Shown: one piece after another, positions 32,730 through 41,789 of the stretch
Position numbering within the stretch: the stretch's first letter is position 1
Layout: each line of letters begins with the position of its first letter
Assembly (NCBI GenBank): GCA_031398055.1
Contig: JANNMS010000119.1
Coordinates: 1-64,000 of the forward strand
Origin: M3007 sp031398055
GTDB lineage: Bacteria > Bacteroidota > Bacteroidia > Chitinophagales > Saprospiraceae
Direction: 5' to 3'
DNA: 64,000 nucleotides
Notes under the pieces: generated by a model
Database searches by the model: none
Seen by the model: only the letters and a program-made list of their open reading frames with translations
Told to the model about the DNA's origin: nothing
Position numbers and translations under genes: made by a program

Positions 32730-34103
32730 ATGGGGTTTACAGGATTATTTATTTTATTGGGTGCTTTAATCGGAAGGCAAGATTTATGGATAGTACCGTT
32801 AACAGTAATCGGGCTTATTTTATTTGCGTATACCCAAAAAGAACGAATGACTGAAAATCTGCCTAATTCAATGAAATTATTTTTTGGGGTATTCGCCTTT
32901 CGAATAATCGCCTGTATTTTTTCTATTTGTTTGTTTCAATTTTACTTTCAACGCGGTGATATTTTTGCTTATCACAAAGCAATAATTACATTTAGAGAGG
33001 TTTTTTGGGCAAACCCAATAGATGGTTTAACTATCCTAACTACCCCTCCCAGAAGTTGGTCTGCTGATGTAATTGTTTATTTTGATAAAGGATTGGTGTA
33101 TTTTCAGTCATTGCCAACAGGGATTGTCGTTCGGTTTGGCGGAATCTTAATATTGTTATTGGGCGGTTCATTTCTTGCATCCAGTTTGGTATTTGCAACT
33201 TTGGCATTTTTTGGAGGTTGGATACTTTTTCGCTATTTTTCAATCCGGTTTCCAAATTTACAACGAGAATTAGCGGTAACTATATTGTTTGTGCCTTCTA
33301 CAGTACTTTGGGTTTCGAGTGGGATTATCAAAGAACCGCTGGTTTTTTTGGGTGTGTCCTTATTTATCGTTCAATTTTTTACACTTTTTGAGAAACAAAA
33401 GGCGTCAGTAAAAGATAAAATGAAGGTGTTATTTGGGTTTATATTCGTAATGCTTGTAAAATTTTATGTAGCAATTGCATTGCTATTTGCAAGTGCTGCC
33501 TTTTGTATTTTAAGATTTAAAGAATTAAAGCCAAGAAAAAATTCACTTACGATCGTTCTATTTATAGGTTTTATGGCTTTAATTGTTGGTGCAGGGGCTT
33601 ATTCTATGCACAAATTCTATGTTTGGTTAGGTCGTGAAACGCAGATAAGCTTGATAAAAGATATAGAAAAATCGAAGAAATACAATATACAAAAATCAAA
33701 AGGTTCGGGTGGATCTACTTATTCTGTAGTCAATTGGGATGGAACAGTAGTTGGTTTTTTTTTCTCAGTTGCCTCCTCTATCAACGTAACCTTGTTTAGG
33801 CCATATATTTGGGAAAGCAAAAAAATCACGATAGTACCTGCATTTGTTGAAAGTCTGATAACGCTTTTATTCACAGTCTTTGTTTTATTTAAAATTACTT
33901 CCCGACGATTCTTTTCCACCCTTTTTTCTGATAGTCATATTGTATTTTTACTGGTGTTTTCTATTATCGTTGCAATCATTATTGGTTACACTTCTCTAAA
34001 TTTTGGAACCTTATCTCGATATAAAAGCACTATTTTACCATTTTATTTAACTGCCTTAGTTATCCTTTATAACAAATTTAATCGAATAAAATTAGATACT
34101 TGA
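32730..34103 (+). CDS. Polytopic membrane protein (O-antigen polymerase/GT-C-like candidate), copy 1
   Basis: 457 residues with about 11 hydrophobic segments. Shared with the next gene are a ...(Y/F)xxGD... motif in the first large loop (FQRGDIFAYHK here), a strand of F-P-S-x-x-x-W-x-S/A-x-x-x-K-E/D before a helix (GIIKEPLVFLG), INVTLFRPYIWES in a loop near residue 350, and a C-terminal FGTLSRYKSTILPFYLTALVILYNKF. This topology is typical of Wzy-type polymerases and GT-C enzymes, which rarely share sequence. I do not recognise a named family. It is on the plus strand amid minus-strand glycan genes, separated from its paralogue by 27 nt. Confidence 0.7.
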   Translation: MGFTGLFILLGALIGRQDLWIVPLTVIGLILFAYTQKERMTENLPNSMKLFFGVFAFRIIACIFSICLFQFYFQRGDIFAYHKAIITFREVFWANPIDGLTILTTPPRSWSADVIVYFDKGLVYFQSLPTGIVVRFGGILILLLGGSFLASSLVFATLAFFGGWILFRYFSIRFPNLQRELAVTILFVPSTVLWVSSGIIKEPLVFLGVSLFIVQFFTLFEKQKASVKDKMKVLFGFIFVMLVKFYVAIALLFASAAFCILRFKELKPRKNSLTIVLFIGFMALIVGAGAYSMHKFYVWLGRETQISLIKDIEKSKKYNIQKSKGSGGSTYSVVNWDGTVVGFFFSVASSINVTLFRPYIWESKKITIVPAFVESLITLLFTVFVLFKITSRRFFSTLFSDSHIVFLLVFSIIVAIIIGYTSLNFGTLSRYKSTILPFYLTALVILYNKFNRIKLDT

Positions 34104-34130
34104 GAACAAACCTCAAATAAAGTTTACAAA

Positions 34131-35537
34131 ATGAATTTATTGGCATTCATATTTTTAGCAGGACATCGGGTCATTTTTATAAAAGATTGGTTATTAGCTC
34201 CAATCTGTCTGGTACTTTTATATCTTACAGCTTATAAAATCCGAAAGAGTTATACAAAACTCCTGCCCGAAGCTAGAAAATATTTTATTCCTGGTTTGAA
34301 CGCTCGAATGATTGGCTGTTTTGCCTCGGCTTGTATGTACCATTTTTATTATCAAGGGGGTGACTCAACTGGGTATTTTTTAGGGGTTGGTACTGGAGTG
34401 AATTTGTTGGTGGCAGATCCGCTTTTGGGCTTAGAAATGCTTTTTAGCAACCCTGATAATTATTCATTTGCAGTAGCAAACTATATCCGAGAATCTCGCG
34501 GTTTTTATTACATGGAGGCAGAAGATACAATGTTGGTTATAAAAATGGGAATGATAATGAGTATGTTTACTTTTATGTCATATCTGTGTATTGGTTTTAT
34601 CATGGCTTTTTTCTCATTTTTGGGGACTTGGAAGATTTATGAAGTGTTTGTTGAAGAGTTTCCACATTTGCATAAACCACTTGCGTATGCTTGTTTGTTT
34701 ATACCATCAGTTTTCTTTTGGGGAGCGGCACCTTTAATGAAAGATACAATAGTTATGTTTGCATTAGGTTATGCTTTTTCAGGAGTTTATTATCTATTTA
34801 TAAAACGAAAAAAGATTATTTCCTCAATCATATATATGATTATAGGCTTTTATCTCTGTTTTGTTATGAAACCTTATATCATTATGGCAATGGTACCTCC
34901 AATGGCTTTTTGGATTATGCTGGTCTATAAAAAACGTATAAAAAGTAAGGTTCTTCGACGGATGGCAATGCCAGTATTTTTATCAATTGCACTTGTGGTC
35001 GGGGGGGGGTTGCTTCAAAAAATTGCATCATCGGCGGGTGGAAGATTAAATTTATCAGAACTTCCTAAATATGCTAAAACTTTTCAAACATATTCCAAAA
35101 GTCGAACAGAAAAATTTGAAGGAACTGGTTATGAATTGGGTGATTACGAGGCTTCTTTTTCAGGAATTTTGCCAATGATTCCCAAGGCAATCAATGTAAC
35201 TTTTTTCAGACCTTATTTATGGGAAGTTGGTAAAATCATTAACATTCCAAGTGTGATAGAGGCACTATTAACATTCTTTATCACCATTTATGTTATTTGG
35301 AAAGTAGGTTTTTTTAACACCTTAAAGATAACCTACAACAACCCGTATGTGCTATTTTGCTTGGTCTTTGCATTGGTGTTTGCTTTTGCTGTAGGATTTA
35401 CAGCTTTCAATTTCGGCACTTTAGCACGTTATAAAATCCCTTGTTTGCCGTTCTATTTTATTGCTTTGACTATAATTTATGACAGCCGAAAACTTAAGCC
35501 TGCCATGCCCAATAAATTACTTATCCCACAACGATAA
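34131..35537 (+). CDS. Polytopic membrane protein (O-antigen polymerase/GT-C-like candidate), copy 2
   Basis: 468 residues, about 11-12 membrane segments. YYQGGDSTGYF, FIPSVFFWGAAPLMKDTIVMF, INVTFFRPYLWEVGK and FGTLARYKIPCLPFYFIAL correspond one to one with motifs in the preceding gene, so they are diverged tandem duplicates. A run of nine G bases (35001-35009, coding GGG after VV) lies in an otherwise AT-rich gene and could slip. The reading frame is intact in this sequence. The stop lies 21 nt inside the convergent sulfotransferase gene. The pair may polymerise or ligate different repeat units (inference). Confidence 0.7.
   Translation: MNLLAFIFLAGHRVIFIKDWLLAPICLVLLYLTAYKIRKSYTKLLPEARKYFIPGLNARMIGCFASACMYHFYYQGGDSTGYFLGVGTGVNLLVADPLLGLEMLFSNPDNYSFAVANYIRESRGFYYMEAEDTMLVIKMGMIMSMFTFMSYLCIGFIMAFFSFLGTWKIYEVFVEEFPHLHKPLAYACLFIPSVFFWGAAPLMKDTIVMFALGYAFSGVYYLFIKRKKIISSIIYMIIGFYLCFVMKPYIIMAMVPPMAFWIMLVYKKRIKSKVLRRMAMPVFLSIALVVGGGLLQKIASSAGGRLNLSELPKYAKTFQTYSKSRTEKFEGTGYELGDYEASFSGILPMIPKAINVTFFRPYLWEVGKIINIPSVIEALLTFFITIYVIWKVGFFNTLKITYNNPYVLFCLVFALVFAFAVGFTAFNFGTLARYKIPCLPFYFIALTIIYDSRKLKPAMPNKLLIPQR
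35001..35009 (+). repeat. G9 homopolymer inside a CDS
   Basis: Nine consecutive G bases code for three glycines in the second polytopic membrane protein. Poly-G tracts of this length in surface-glycan genes are classical slipped-strand contingency sites. Here the count leaves the frame open. Confidence 0.75.
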
Positions 35538-36404
35538 ATCGAGCCCAATTAAATCGCTACATTTTTTGTTATACGGTTTATAAAATTCTATCAAAATCTG
35601 CCTCAATTCATCACTCATACTATCATATTTTTGTGGTCGAGTGTTTAATTTGTTTATTTTTTTGCCAATCCAAAGAAACGACTTTTCAGGAACTAACTTT
35701 TTGATGAATGATTTTACCGGGTTATCACTTTTTCTAAAAAATTTAATAATTAACCCTATCAGTTTTGATTTTTGAACGCCTCCTTCATTATGTTTTTTAT
35801 TGGTATTAGGTTGAAACTCAGTATCAACATCTAAAATCCTATAAACTTCTTGACAGATTAAATTTGGATTTGTTTTTAAATCTTCGTACAAATAAATATG
35901 CACTTGAGATTCGGGAAAATATTTTCTGACAGTTTCTATTTGTGGATAATAGATCCCTAAATCCAATAAAAATCTATAAAAATAATCTTTTTCTCCAGCT
36001 CTATGATTTTCAATAGCTTGATTCAAAAACGAAAAAGGCTGGTTTAGCCAGCCTCCTCTAACTGCCATTTGATAGGCTGAATAGGCTCTATCCACAGGGT
36101 TTCGCAAAATAAAAACGATATGGCATTGAGGATTATGCTTTGCTAATCGTTCTAACCCATATTCACGATAAGAAAGCGTAACATTTTTGGCAATCAGTTT
36201 TTCAGTGGCTTTTAGGTTTTTATTAAAAAAGTACTTTTTATAAGCGTTTTTATATCCCTTATCATATTCTGTATTATCAACAAAATAGGTGAATTCAATG
36301 TGAGGGTGAGTAAACAATTGTGGATGTTCATCCAAATATTGTTTCATTGAGGTACTGCCCGCTTTTTGTGCCCCAATAATCATTAAGTCTATCAATCTTT
36401 TCAT
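35517..36404 (-). CDS. Sulfotransferase family protein
   Basis: 295 residues. The start MIIGAQKAGSTSMKQYL is the 5'-phosphosulfate loop that binds PAPS (G-x-Q-K-x-G-(S/T)-T). FILRNPVDRAYSAY is the 3'-phosphate-binding region (R-x-P-x-x-R...S). YEDLKTNP is a further family strand. Cytoplasmic sulfotransferases of this kind act on sugars or lipids. In a polysaccharide cluster the glycan is the probable acceptor. The 3' end overlaps the plus-strand membrane-protein gene by 21 nt. It is the last gene of the long minus-strand run. Confidence 0.88.
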   Translation of the reverse strand: MKRLIDLMIIGAQKAGSTSMKQYLDEHPQLFTHPHIEFTYFVDNTEYDKGYKNAYKKYFFNKNLKATEKLIAKNVTLSYREYGLERLAKHNPQCHIVFILRNPVDRAYSAYQMAVRGGWLNQPFSFLNQAIENHRAGEKDYFYRFLLDLGIYYPQIETVRKYFPESQVHIYLYEDLKTNPNLICQEVYRILDVDTEFQPNTNKKHNEGGVQKSKLIGLIIKFFRKSDNPVKSFIKKLVPEKSFLWIGKKINKLNTRPQKYDSMSDELRQILIEFYKPYNKKCSDLIGLDLSLWDK

Positions 36405-36405
36405 T

Positions 36406-37503
36406 TTAGTTAAAGAGAGAAATGAATTTTTCTTTGTTAGCTTCTACTGAATAATTGTCGACAATCTTCTTTATAGCTGCTTTGCCCATTTGTTCCCTTA
36501 TATAAGGTTGATTTATTAAAATTCTAAAACTATCTATCCATTCTTCTGGCGTGGCACACAAATAACCATTTATACCATTATCTATAATTTGAGAGTTTAC
36601 TCCAACCCGAGAAACAATAGCTGGAATCCCCAATGCCATGTATTGTATTGCTTTAAAACCACATTTTCCACGTTCCCAAACTGTATCTTTTAATGGCATG
36701 ATTCCAATATCAATTTTCAATAAATCATTGACTTCTGTTTCTTCAGACCACTTTCTAAATCTGAAATTATTCAATGGAAGATTTGGGTTTCTATCTGCAA
36801 TAACCAAAAATTCGAAATCTACCTCTTTTTCTAATTGTTGTAAAACGGGCACAATTTCATCTAAATATTTTAAGGTAGAGTGTGTGCCTGTCCAACCAAT
36901 TGTTGTAATCCTTTTCTTTTGATGGTTTTTGATTTGATTGTGATAATTTTTGGTATCAACAACCGTTGGAATAACAAAAACACTATCTGAAAATTGAGCT
37001 GCGTAATCCGCTAAATATTGATTTCCACAAGAGATTTTATATGACCATGTGCAAATAGAAGAAACTTTTGAATGCCATTTAATAAACCGGACAATTTGAT
37101 TTTCGTTAGTCGTATTGGGTAGCCAAATGGCATCGTCAAAATCGTAAATAAGTTTTTTTTTTAAAATCTTCCCAAGAATGAACTCGAAAATTGGCGGGCC
37201 AATTGGTGCACTTTCTCTAAAAATGAAGATGAAGTCATAATTTTTCGCAGAAAGGAGAAATAATATCCTTCTCATCATCCCTTTAATTACGCCAATTACC
37301 TTTTGTATCCAGAACCCTTTTTTATATAAAACAGCGGCTGTAGCATTATCTAAAAAGGAATAATAAGCGCAATTCAAAAATTTTCCTTCTATGTTGGATA
37401 AAAAGAGTTCGTATCGAAACCGTTGACCTGGCGCAGTTCCAAAAGGGTAGGGACATAAAATAGCAACCCGTTTTTGACGTTGATTATTTTTTTCCAATAG
37501 CAT
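36406..37503 (-). CDS. GT4-like glycosyltransferase
   Basis: 365 residues from the ATG at 37503 (MLLEKNNQRQKRVAILCPYPF). GTAPGQRFRYELFL is the N-lobe loop and LIYDFDDAIWLPNT a hallmark of a GT-B group common in Bacteroidota clusters. RITTIGWTGTHSTLKYLDEIV opens the C-lobe. The EX7E position reads ERGKCGFKAIQYMALG, with K in place of the first Glu, as in other CapM-like relatives. The gene overlaps the upstream methyltransferase by 20 nt. GTG and ATG codons further upstream (37539, 37518) are possible but would lengthen the overlap. Confidence 0.85.
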   Translation of the reverse strand: MLLEKNNQRQKRVAILCPYPFGTAPGQRFRYELFLSNIEGKFLNCAYYSFLDNATAAVLYKKGFWIQKVIGVIKGMMRRILFLLSAKNYDFIFIFRESAPIGPPIFEFILGKILKKKLIYDFDDAIWLPNTTNENQIVRFIKWHSKVSSICTWSYKISCGNQYLADYAAQFSDSVFVIPTVVDTKNYHNQIKNHQKKRITTIGWTGTHSTLKYLDEIVPVLQQLEKEVDFEFLVIADRNPNLPLNNFRFRKWSEETEVNDLLKIDIGIMPLKDTVWERGKCGFKAIQYMALGIPAIVSRVGVNSQIIDNGINGYLCATPEEWIDSFRILINQPYIREQMGKAAIKKIVDNYSVEANKEKFISLFN

Positions 37504-38386
37504 GCCAATAGGGTGCATTTTCAGAGAATGTGATTTCACGTAATCCGCAACTTTCCATCATAGATTTTATCTGTGCCTTATTAAATCGCTGCTCTAGGGG
37601 AGTTCCAAATCTATCCAAAGCATCATTTCTGATAACATTCCAAGTTTTATCGTGATACCAAAAAAGTGGAATCATTTTATAAAATCGCTCACCAGTAAAA
37701 AGTTTTACAATTTTAGTCAACAGAATAAATGGCATATAAAAAATGACGGCCAATAAATCACAAACTAATTTCTTTATGCCTGCTGGAAAATTGGATGTTA
37801 CTTTTCTAACTGAATTTGAAAGGTGAAAAATGAATTTAAATAATACGCTTCTGTTTTCAAAATCGTAATATAGATAAACTAAAAAGTAACCATCTTTTTT
37901 TATCATTTCAACGCATTTTCGCATGGCATCTTTTGTATCCGGAATGTGGTGCAACACACCTAAACTAAATACAAAATCAAAACTTTCCTTTTCAAAAGGA
38001 ATATTGCTAACATCTGTATGACTAATTCGAACATTTTCTACCTTATTTAATAGTTTAGCAGCACTCAAAACTGCCTTGCTGGGGTCAATTGCTTCTACAA
38101 ACTTTACTTTGTTTGCGACATACATGGTCCAACGTCCGCTGCCACAACCAACATCTAGAACATAAGAGTGCTGATTAAGGATCTTTTCGTCAGCAATGTC
38201 GAAATAATCATCACCTAATTTTTTCAATTCTTCTCCTGAAAATTGATCGAATTTTTCCCATTCAATTCCAAATGACTCAACAGTCTCCCAATCTATATTT
38301 TCAGTATTGTCATTTGTTATAAAAGATGCAATTTCTTTATCTGCAGATTTTAAATAGGTTATTGGTATTTTCGAATAATTAAGCAT
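37484..38386 (-). CDS. Class I SAM-dependent methyltransferase (UbiE/COQ5-like)
   Basis: 300 residues. YVLDVGCGSGRWTMYVA is motif I (GxGxG). FVEAIDPS holds the acidic ribose-binding residue. FDFVFSLGVLHHIPD is the motif II region of the Methyltransf_11 type, with motif III in the KKDGYFLVYLYYD strand. Residues 195-250 contain two hydrophobic stretches (LVCDLLAVIFYMPFILL) that may anchor it to the membrane, unusual for this fold. It probably methylates a lipid-linked sugar or a nascent glycan. The end overlaps the start of the next gene. Confidence 0.85.
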   Translation of the reverse strand: MLNYSKIPITYLKSADKEIASFITNDNTENIDWETVESFGIEWEKFDQFSGEELKKLGDDYFDIADEKILNQHSYVLDVGCGSGRWTMYVANKVKFVEAIDPSKAVLSAAKLLNKVENVRISHTDVSNIPFEKESFDFVFSLGVLHHIPDTKDAMRKCVEMIKKDGYFLVYLYYDFENRSVLFKFIFHLSNSVRKVTSNFPAGIKKLVCDLLAVIFYMPFILLTKIVKLFTGERFYKMIPLFWYHDKTWNVIRNDALDRFGTPLEQRFNKAQIKSMMESCGLREITFSENAPYWHAIGKK

Positions 38387-38415
38387 CCTGCACTTGTTGT
38401 AGATTTGTACTTAAA

Positions 38416-39393
38416 TTAATTGTTATCTAAATTGATTTTTGAATTATAGAAATCAAAAGTTTGTAATTTTAACTGGTGGGTTAAAATTTTTGCTCCATCA
38501 ATATTTAAATGATAAGAGTCTCTCCAAAGATTCAAATTATCATATTCACTTGGTCTATTGACACAAAAATCCATAAAAGAAACACCCTTTTCTTTTAAAA
38601 ATTGACTGAGAAATACATTTGACAATTGATGTTTCTTACCAGGTTTAAAATAATAAGGGGATACAAAACACGCTAATTTGATATTGTTTCTTTTGCACAC
38701 AGATATAAAATCAGATAGCAGTGCAATTGAAAATGTGTCAATAGTTAAGTTAGTTTCTGATGCATTTTCTAACTCAATTTGCTTTACTTCGGATATTACA
38801 CGAAAACTATCCAGTTTTTCAGGAAGAAGAGGTTCAAATCCAGAATGATTAGGGTGTTCTTTTCTGGAAAGGTAATAGTTTTTTATTAAACTAATTAATT
38901 TCCCATTGTATCGATAAGATTTCCAGAAATACAGTACCCATTCTGTGCTCGAAAGATGATTGATTTTATCAGTAACATAAGGATTTATTCCATAAAAATA
39001 TCTCAAATGTTGAATGTCTTTATTATCCGAACTGAAGCCGTTTGGTTGTGCAAATTCATTATGTTCGAGATGCAAAAGAATATTCTCAGGCAACTTCTTT
39101 TGTTGTTCCAATATATGTAACAATCCTGTATGAAAAATTAAATTCATCCCGTGATGACATAAACTGAACGTCTTAACACTGAAACTATCAGGAATGATAT
39201 GTCGGTGAGCACGTGAATCTCCAATAATTAATAAATCTGTGGTTTCTTGTCTGCTTAAAAAGTAATTGATATTACCACCTGATTCGCCCCAAAAGTTTTT
39301 GCTATATAACTTATCTAAGCTAAATGAAATGATTCTATCTAAAATAATCAGACAGACTAAAATTGAAATAAAGAATACTAAGATTTTTTTCAT
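38416..39393 (-). CDS. SGNH-hydrolase-like membrane-anchored protein (O-acyl-transfer partner)
   Basis: 325 residues from the ATG at 39393. An N-terminal membrane helix (about 2-20) is followed by LLIIGDSRAHRHIIP, with the catalytic-type Ser in GDS, and near the C-terminus DSYHLNIDGAKI supplies the Asp and His of an SGNH triad. This is the layout of AlgJ/AlgX/PatB-like proteins that move acyl groups onto exported glycans. The start ATG overlaps the MBOAT stop (TGATG), so the pair is coupled. Together they should transfer acetyl or another acyl group to the periplasmic polysaccharide (inference). Confidence 0.8.
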   Translation of the reverse strand: MKKILVFFISILVCLIILDRIISFSLDKLYSKNFWGESGGNINYFLSRQETTDLLIIGDSRAHRHIIPDSFSVKTFSLCHHGMNLIFHTGLLHILEQQKKLPENILLHLEHNEFAQPNGFSSDNKDIQHLRYFYGINPYVTDKINHLSSTEWVLYFWKSYRYNGKLISLIKNYYLSRKEHPNHSGFEPLLPEKLDSFRVISEVKQIELENASETNLTIDTFSIALLSDFISVCKRNNIKLACFVSPYYFKPGKKHQLSNVFLSQFLKEKGVSFMDFCVNRPSEYDNLNLWRDSYHLNIDGAKILTHQLKLQTFDFYNSKINLDNN

Positions 39394-40814
39394 CAAAACT
39401 GAAAATATATAAATTGACTACCCTCAGATATCCCAAATAGAATGACCAACATAAGCATAACTGTGCAAAATAAAATTACCCAAGTCAATGATTTTGTATT
39501 AACAATTGGAATAAAATTTGCTTTTCTAAAAACAAAATATTCAAATAAAAGCAAAATAGCTGTGCCGATTATAATATTGGCAAAAATACTAGTATCAATT
39601 ATTTGAAAATTGAAGAAATCACGGCTATGGAATATTTCCTTAATAATAAATAAAGACTGGTCAAAACTTTGGGCTCTAAAGAAAATCCATGAAAGAGATA
39701 TTAAATTGAAAGTTAAAAACGCATAAAATGATTTGCTGAAAATGTTTTTGTTGAATTCAATTTTGTTCCAATTGAGTATTCGTTCAATTGCTAAATAGAA
39801 TCCATTCAAAGCTCCCCAAATCACAAAATTCCATGAAGCACCATGCCATAATCCACCTAAAAGCATGGTTAGAATTAAGTTTTTGATAGCAAAAAAAACA
39901 CCTTTTCTATTGCCGCCTAGTGGGATGTATAAATAATCACGTAACCATGATGACAAAGAAATATGCCATCTGCGCCAAAACTCTGTAACACTTTTGGAAA
40001 AATATGGAATACGAAAATTCTCCATTAAATTGTATCCCAACATTCGTGCGGAGCCAATAGCCATATCCGAATAACCTGAAAAATCGCAATAAATCTGTAA
40101 CGCAAAAATGTAGGTTGCAATTAATAATGTTGACCCAGTATAAAACTCGTAGTTATTATAAACTGAGTTAACATAAATAGCCGCTGTATCTGCTACAACC
40201 ACTTTTTTAAATAACCCAAAAAGTAATTGGGACAAACCAGCTGCAAAGTTTTGATAGGTTAGGTTACTATCATTTCGCTGAATTTGAGGCAAGAGGTTGG
40301 TAGCTCGTTCAATCGGCCCTGCGACAAGTTGCGGAAAAAAAGAAATATAAAGTGCAAATTTGCCAATATGCCGTTCTGGAATTACTTTTCCTTTGTAAAC
40401 ATCAATATTGAAACTTAAAGATTGAAACGTATAAAATGATAAGCCAACTGGCAATAAAATAGTAGAAATGATAGGGTGATAGATAACATTGAAATGCCCT
40501 AAAACTGTCGAAATAGAATCATTAAAAAAGTTGTAGTATTTAAAAAAGAAAAGCAAACTTAGGTTTACAATTATGCTTCCAATTAAAAACTTCTTTTTGA
40601 GTTTTGGATCTTTTATTCGGTACATTTTATTGGACACATAATAATCAACAGAAGTAGAAAAAATTATTAATAAAATATACACCGGTTTCCAAGACATGTA
40701 AAAGAAGTAACTACCAATCAGCATTAAAACCCACCTATATTTTGGTTGAATTACATAATATAAGCCGAATATGATAAGAAAAAATATTAAATATTGTATC
40801 GAATTGAATACCAT
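39393..40814 (-). CDS. MBOAT family O-acyltransferase (AlgI/DltB/PatA-like)
   Basis: 473 residues with many membrane helices. YISFFPQLVAGPIER and WRRWHISLSSWLRDYLYIPLGG are the DltB/AlgI signatures, and LLGGLWHGASWNFVIWG carries the conserved active-site His. The enzyme passes an acyl group from a cytoplasmic donor across the membrane to the periplasmic SGNH partner encoded just downstream. Length is normal for the family. It is preceded by an AT-rich 26-nt gap after the SDR gene. Confidence 0.92.
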   Translation of the reverse strand: MVFNSIQYLIFFLIIFGLYYVIQPKYRWVLMLIGSYFFYMSWKPVYILLIIFSTSVDYYVSNKMYRIKDPKLKKKFLIGSIIVNLSLLFFFKYYNFFNDSISTVLGHFNVIYHPIISTILLPVGLSFYTFQSLSFNIDVYKGKVIPERHIGKFALYISFFPQLVAGPIERATNLLPQIQRNDSNLTYQNFAAGLSQLLFGLFKKVVVADTAAIYVNSVYNNYEFYTGSTLLIATYIFALQIYCDFSGYSDMAIGSARMLGYNLMENFRIPYFSKSVTEFWRRWHISLSSWLRDYLYIPLGGNRKGVFFAIKNLILTMLLGGLWHGASWNFVIWGALNGFYLAIERILNWNKIEFNKNIFSKSFYAFLTFNLISLSWIFFRAQSFDQSLFIIKEIFHSRDFFNFQIIDTSIFANIIIGTAILLLFEYFVFRKANFIPIVNTKSLTWVILFCTVMLMLVILFGISEGSQFIYFQF

Positions 40815-40840
40815 TTGATATTTCTAAAATTAAAATTTCG

Positions 40841-41767
40841 TTATACTTTTTCTTCAACTAGTTTTTTCAAGCCGGTCATTAAATCTGTATTTGGCTTATA
40901 ACCAATAAACTCAAATAGTTTAGATGAATTCCCGTATCTCCTTCCAACTTCATAATCATAGCGCTTTTTGGGAGCTTCCAAAAATAAGATTTCAGATTTG
41001 GAATTGGTAACTTCAATTATTCGTTTAGCTAAATTTAATATATTTTCCTCGTTTTCATTTGCCACATTGAAAATATGGAACCCGTTTACCTTTTCTCCAA
41101 CCATAATCGTAGCTTTTACAGTATCGTCAATATGTGTGAAATCCCGGGTTTGTTCACCATTCCCAAAAACTGTCAATGGTTGATTGGACAATGCCTGTTC
41201 AATAAATCGAGGTGTTACCATCCTGTTATCTTGTCGTATACCATAAACATTAAAATACCGCAATGCAATACAATCTAATCCTTTTTCTTCGTGTAAAGCC
41301 GCCAAATAAAGTTCATTATATCGCTTAGCCATGGCATAACTTGTTCGTGGATCAACCATTATATCTTCAGTAACACTTTGCTCTATCGCGTTATGGCCAT
41401 AAATACCACTTGTTGAAGCGTAAATAATTTTTGATTTATTAACCATTGCTGCTTCACCAATGTTTTTCATACCAATCACCTCCACATCCATAGTCTGAGT
41501 TGGATTATCGGCAACTATATCCACACCTAAAATTGCAGCCAAATGGTAAATATAATCACATCCTTCTGCAGCTTTAAATACAGTATCTTTATCACAAACA
41601 TCTCCTTTAATAAACTTTATTTTACGCAGAATTTTTTTTGGTATTTTATTGCCTCTCAATAAATTGTCCAAAACAATTACTTCATTACCACGATTAACTA
41701 AGGTCTCAGTTAAGTGGCTTCCAATAAATCCGGCTCCTCCGGTAATTAAAATTTTAGAATTATCCAT
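40841..41767 (-). CDS. Nucleotide-sugar epimerase/dehydratase (extended SDR)
   Basis: 308 residues. ILITGGAGFIGSHLTETL is the cofactor loop, HLAAILGVDIVADNP the core strand, YASTSGIYG the Ser/Thr site, and SYAMAKRYNELY the YxxxK. RYFNVYGIRQDNRMVTPRFI and NGEQTRDFTHIDD are typical of GalE, UDP-glucuronate decarboxylase and related enzymes, so a UDP-sugar is the likely substrate. The exact reaction cannot be told from sequence alone. It sits between the MBOAT gene (26 nt downstream) and the MBL gene (22 nt upstream). Confidence 0.85.
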   Translation of the reverse strand: MDNSKILITGGAGFIGSHLTETLVNRGNEVIVLDNLLRGNKIPKKILRKIKFIKGDVCDKDTVFKAAEGCDYIYHLAAILGVDIVADNPTQTMDVEVIGMKNIGEAAMVNKSKIIYASTSGIYGHNAIEQSVTEDIMVDPRTSYAMAKRYNELYLAALHEEKGLDCIALRYFNVYGIRQDNRMVTPRFIEQALSNQPLTVFGNGEQTRDFTHIDDTVKATIMVGEKVNGFHIFNVANENEENILNLAKRIIEVTNSKSEILFLEAPKKRYDYEVGRRYGNSSKLFEFIGYKPNTDLMTGLKKLVEEKV

Positions 41768-41789
41768 TGATAAAAGTTGTTAAATTTTT

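Noticed and set aside
34131..35537. Pseudogene caused by the G9 tract
   Set aside because: The frame is uninterrupted through the tract, with conserved motifs on both sides.
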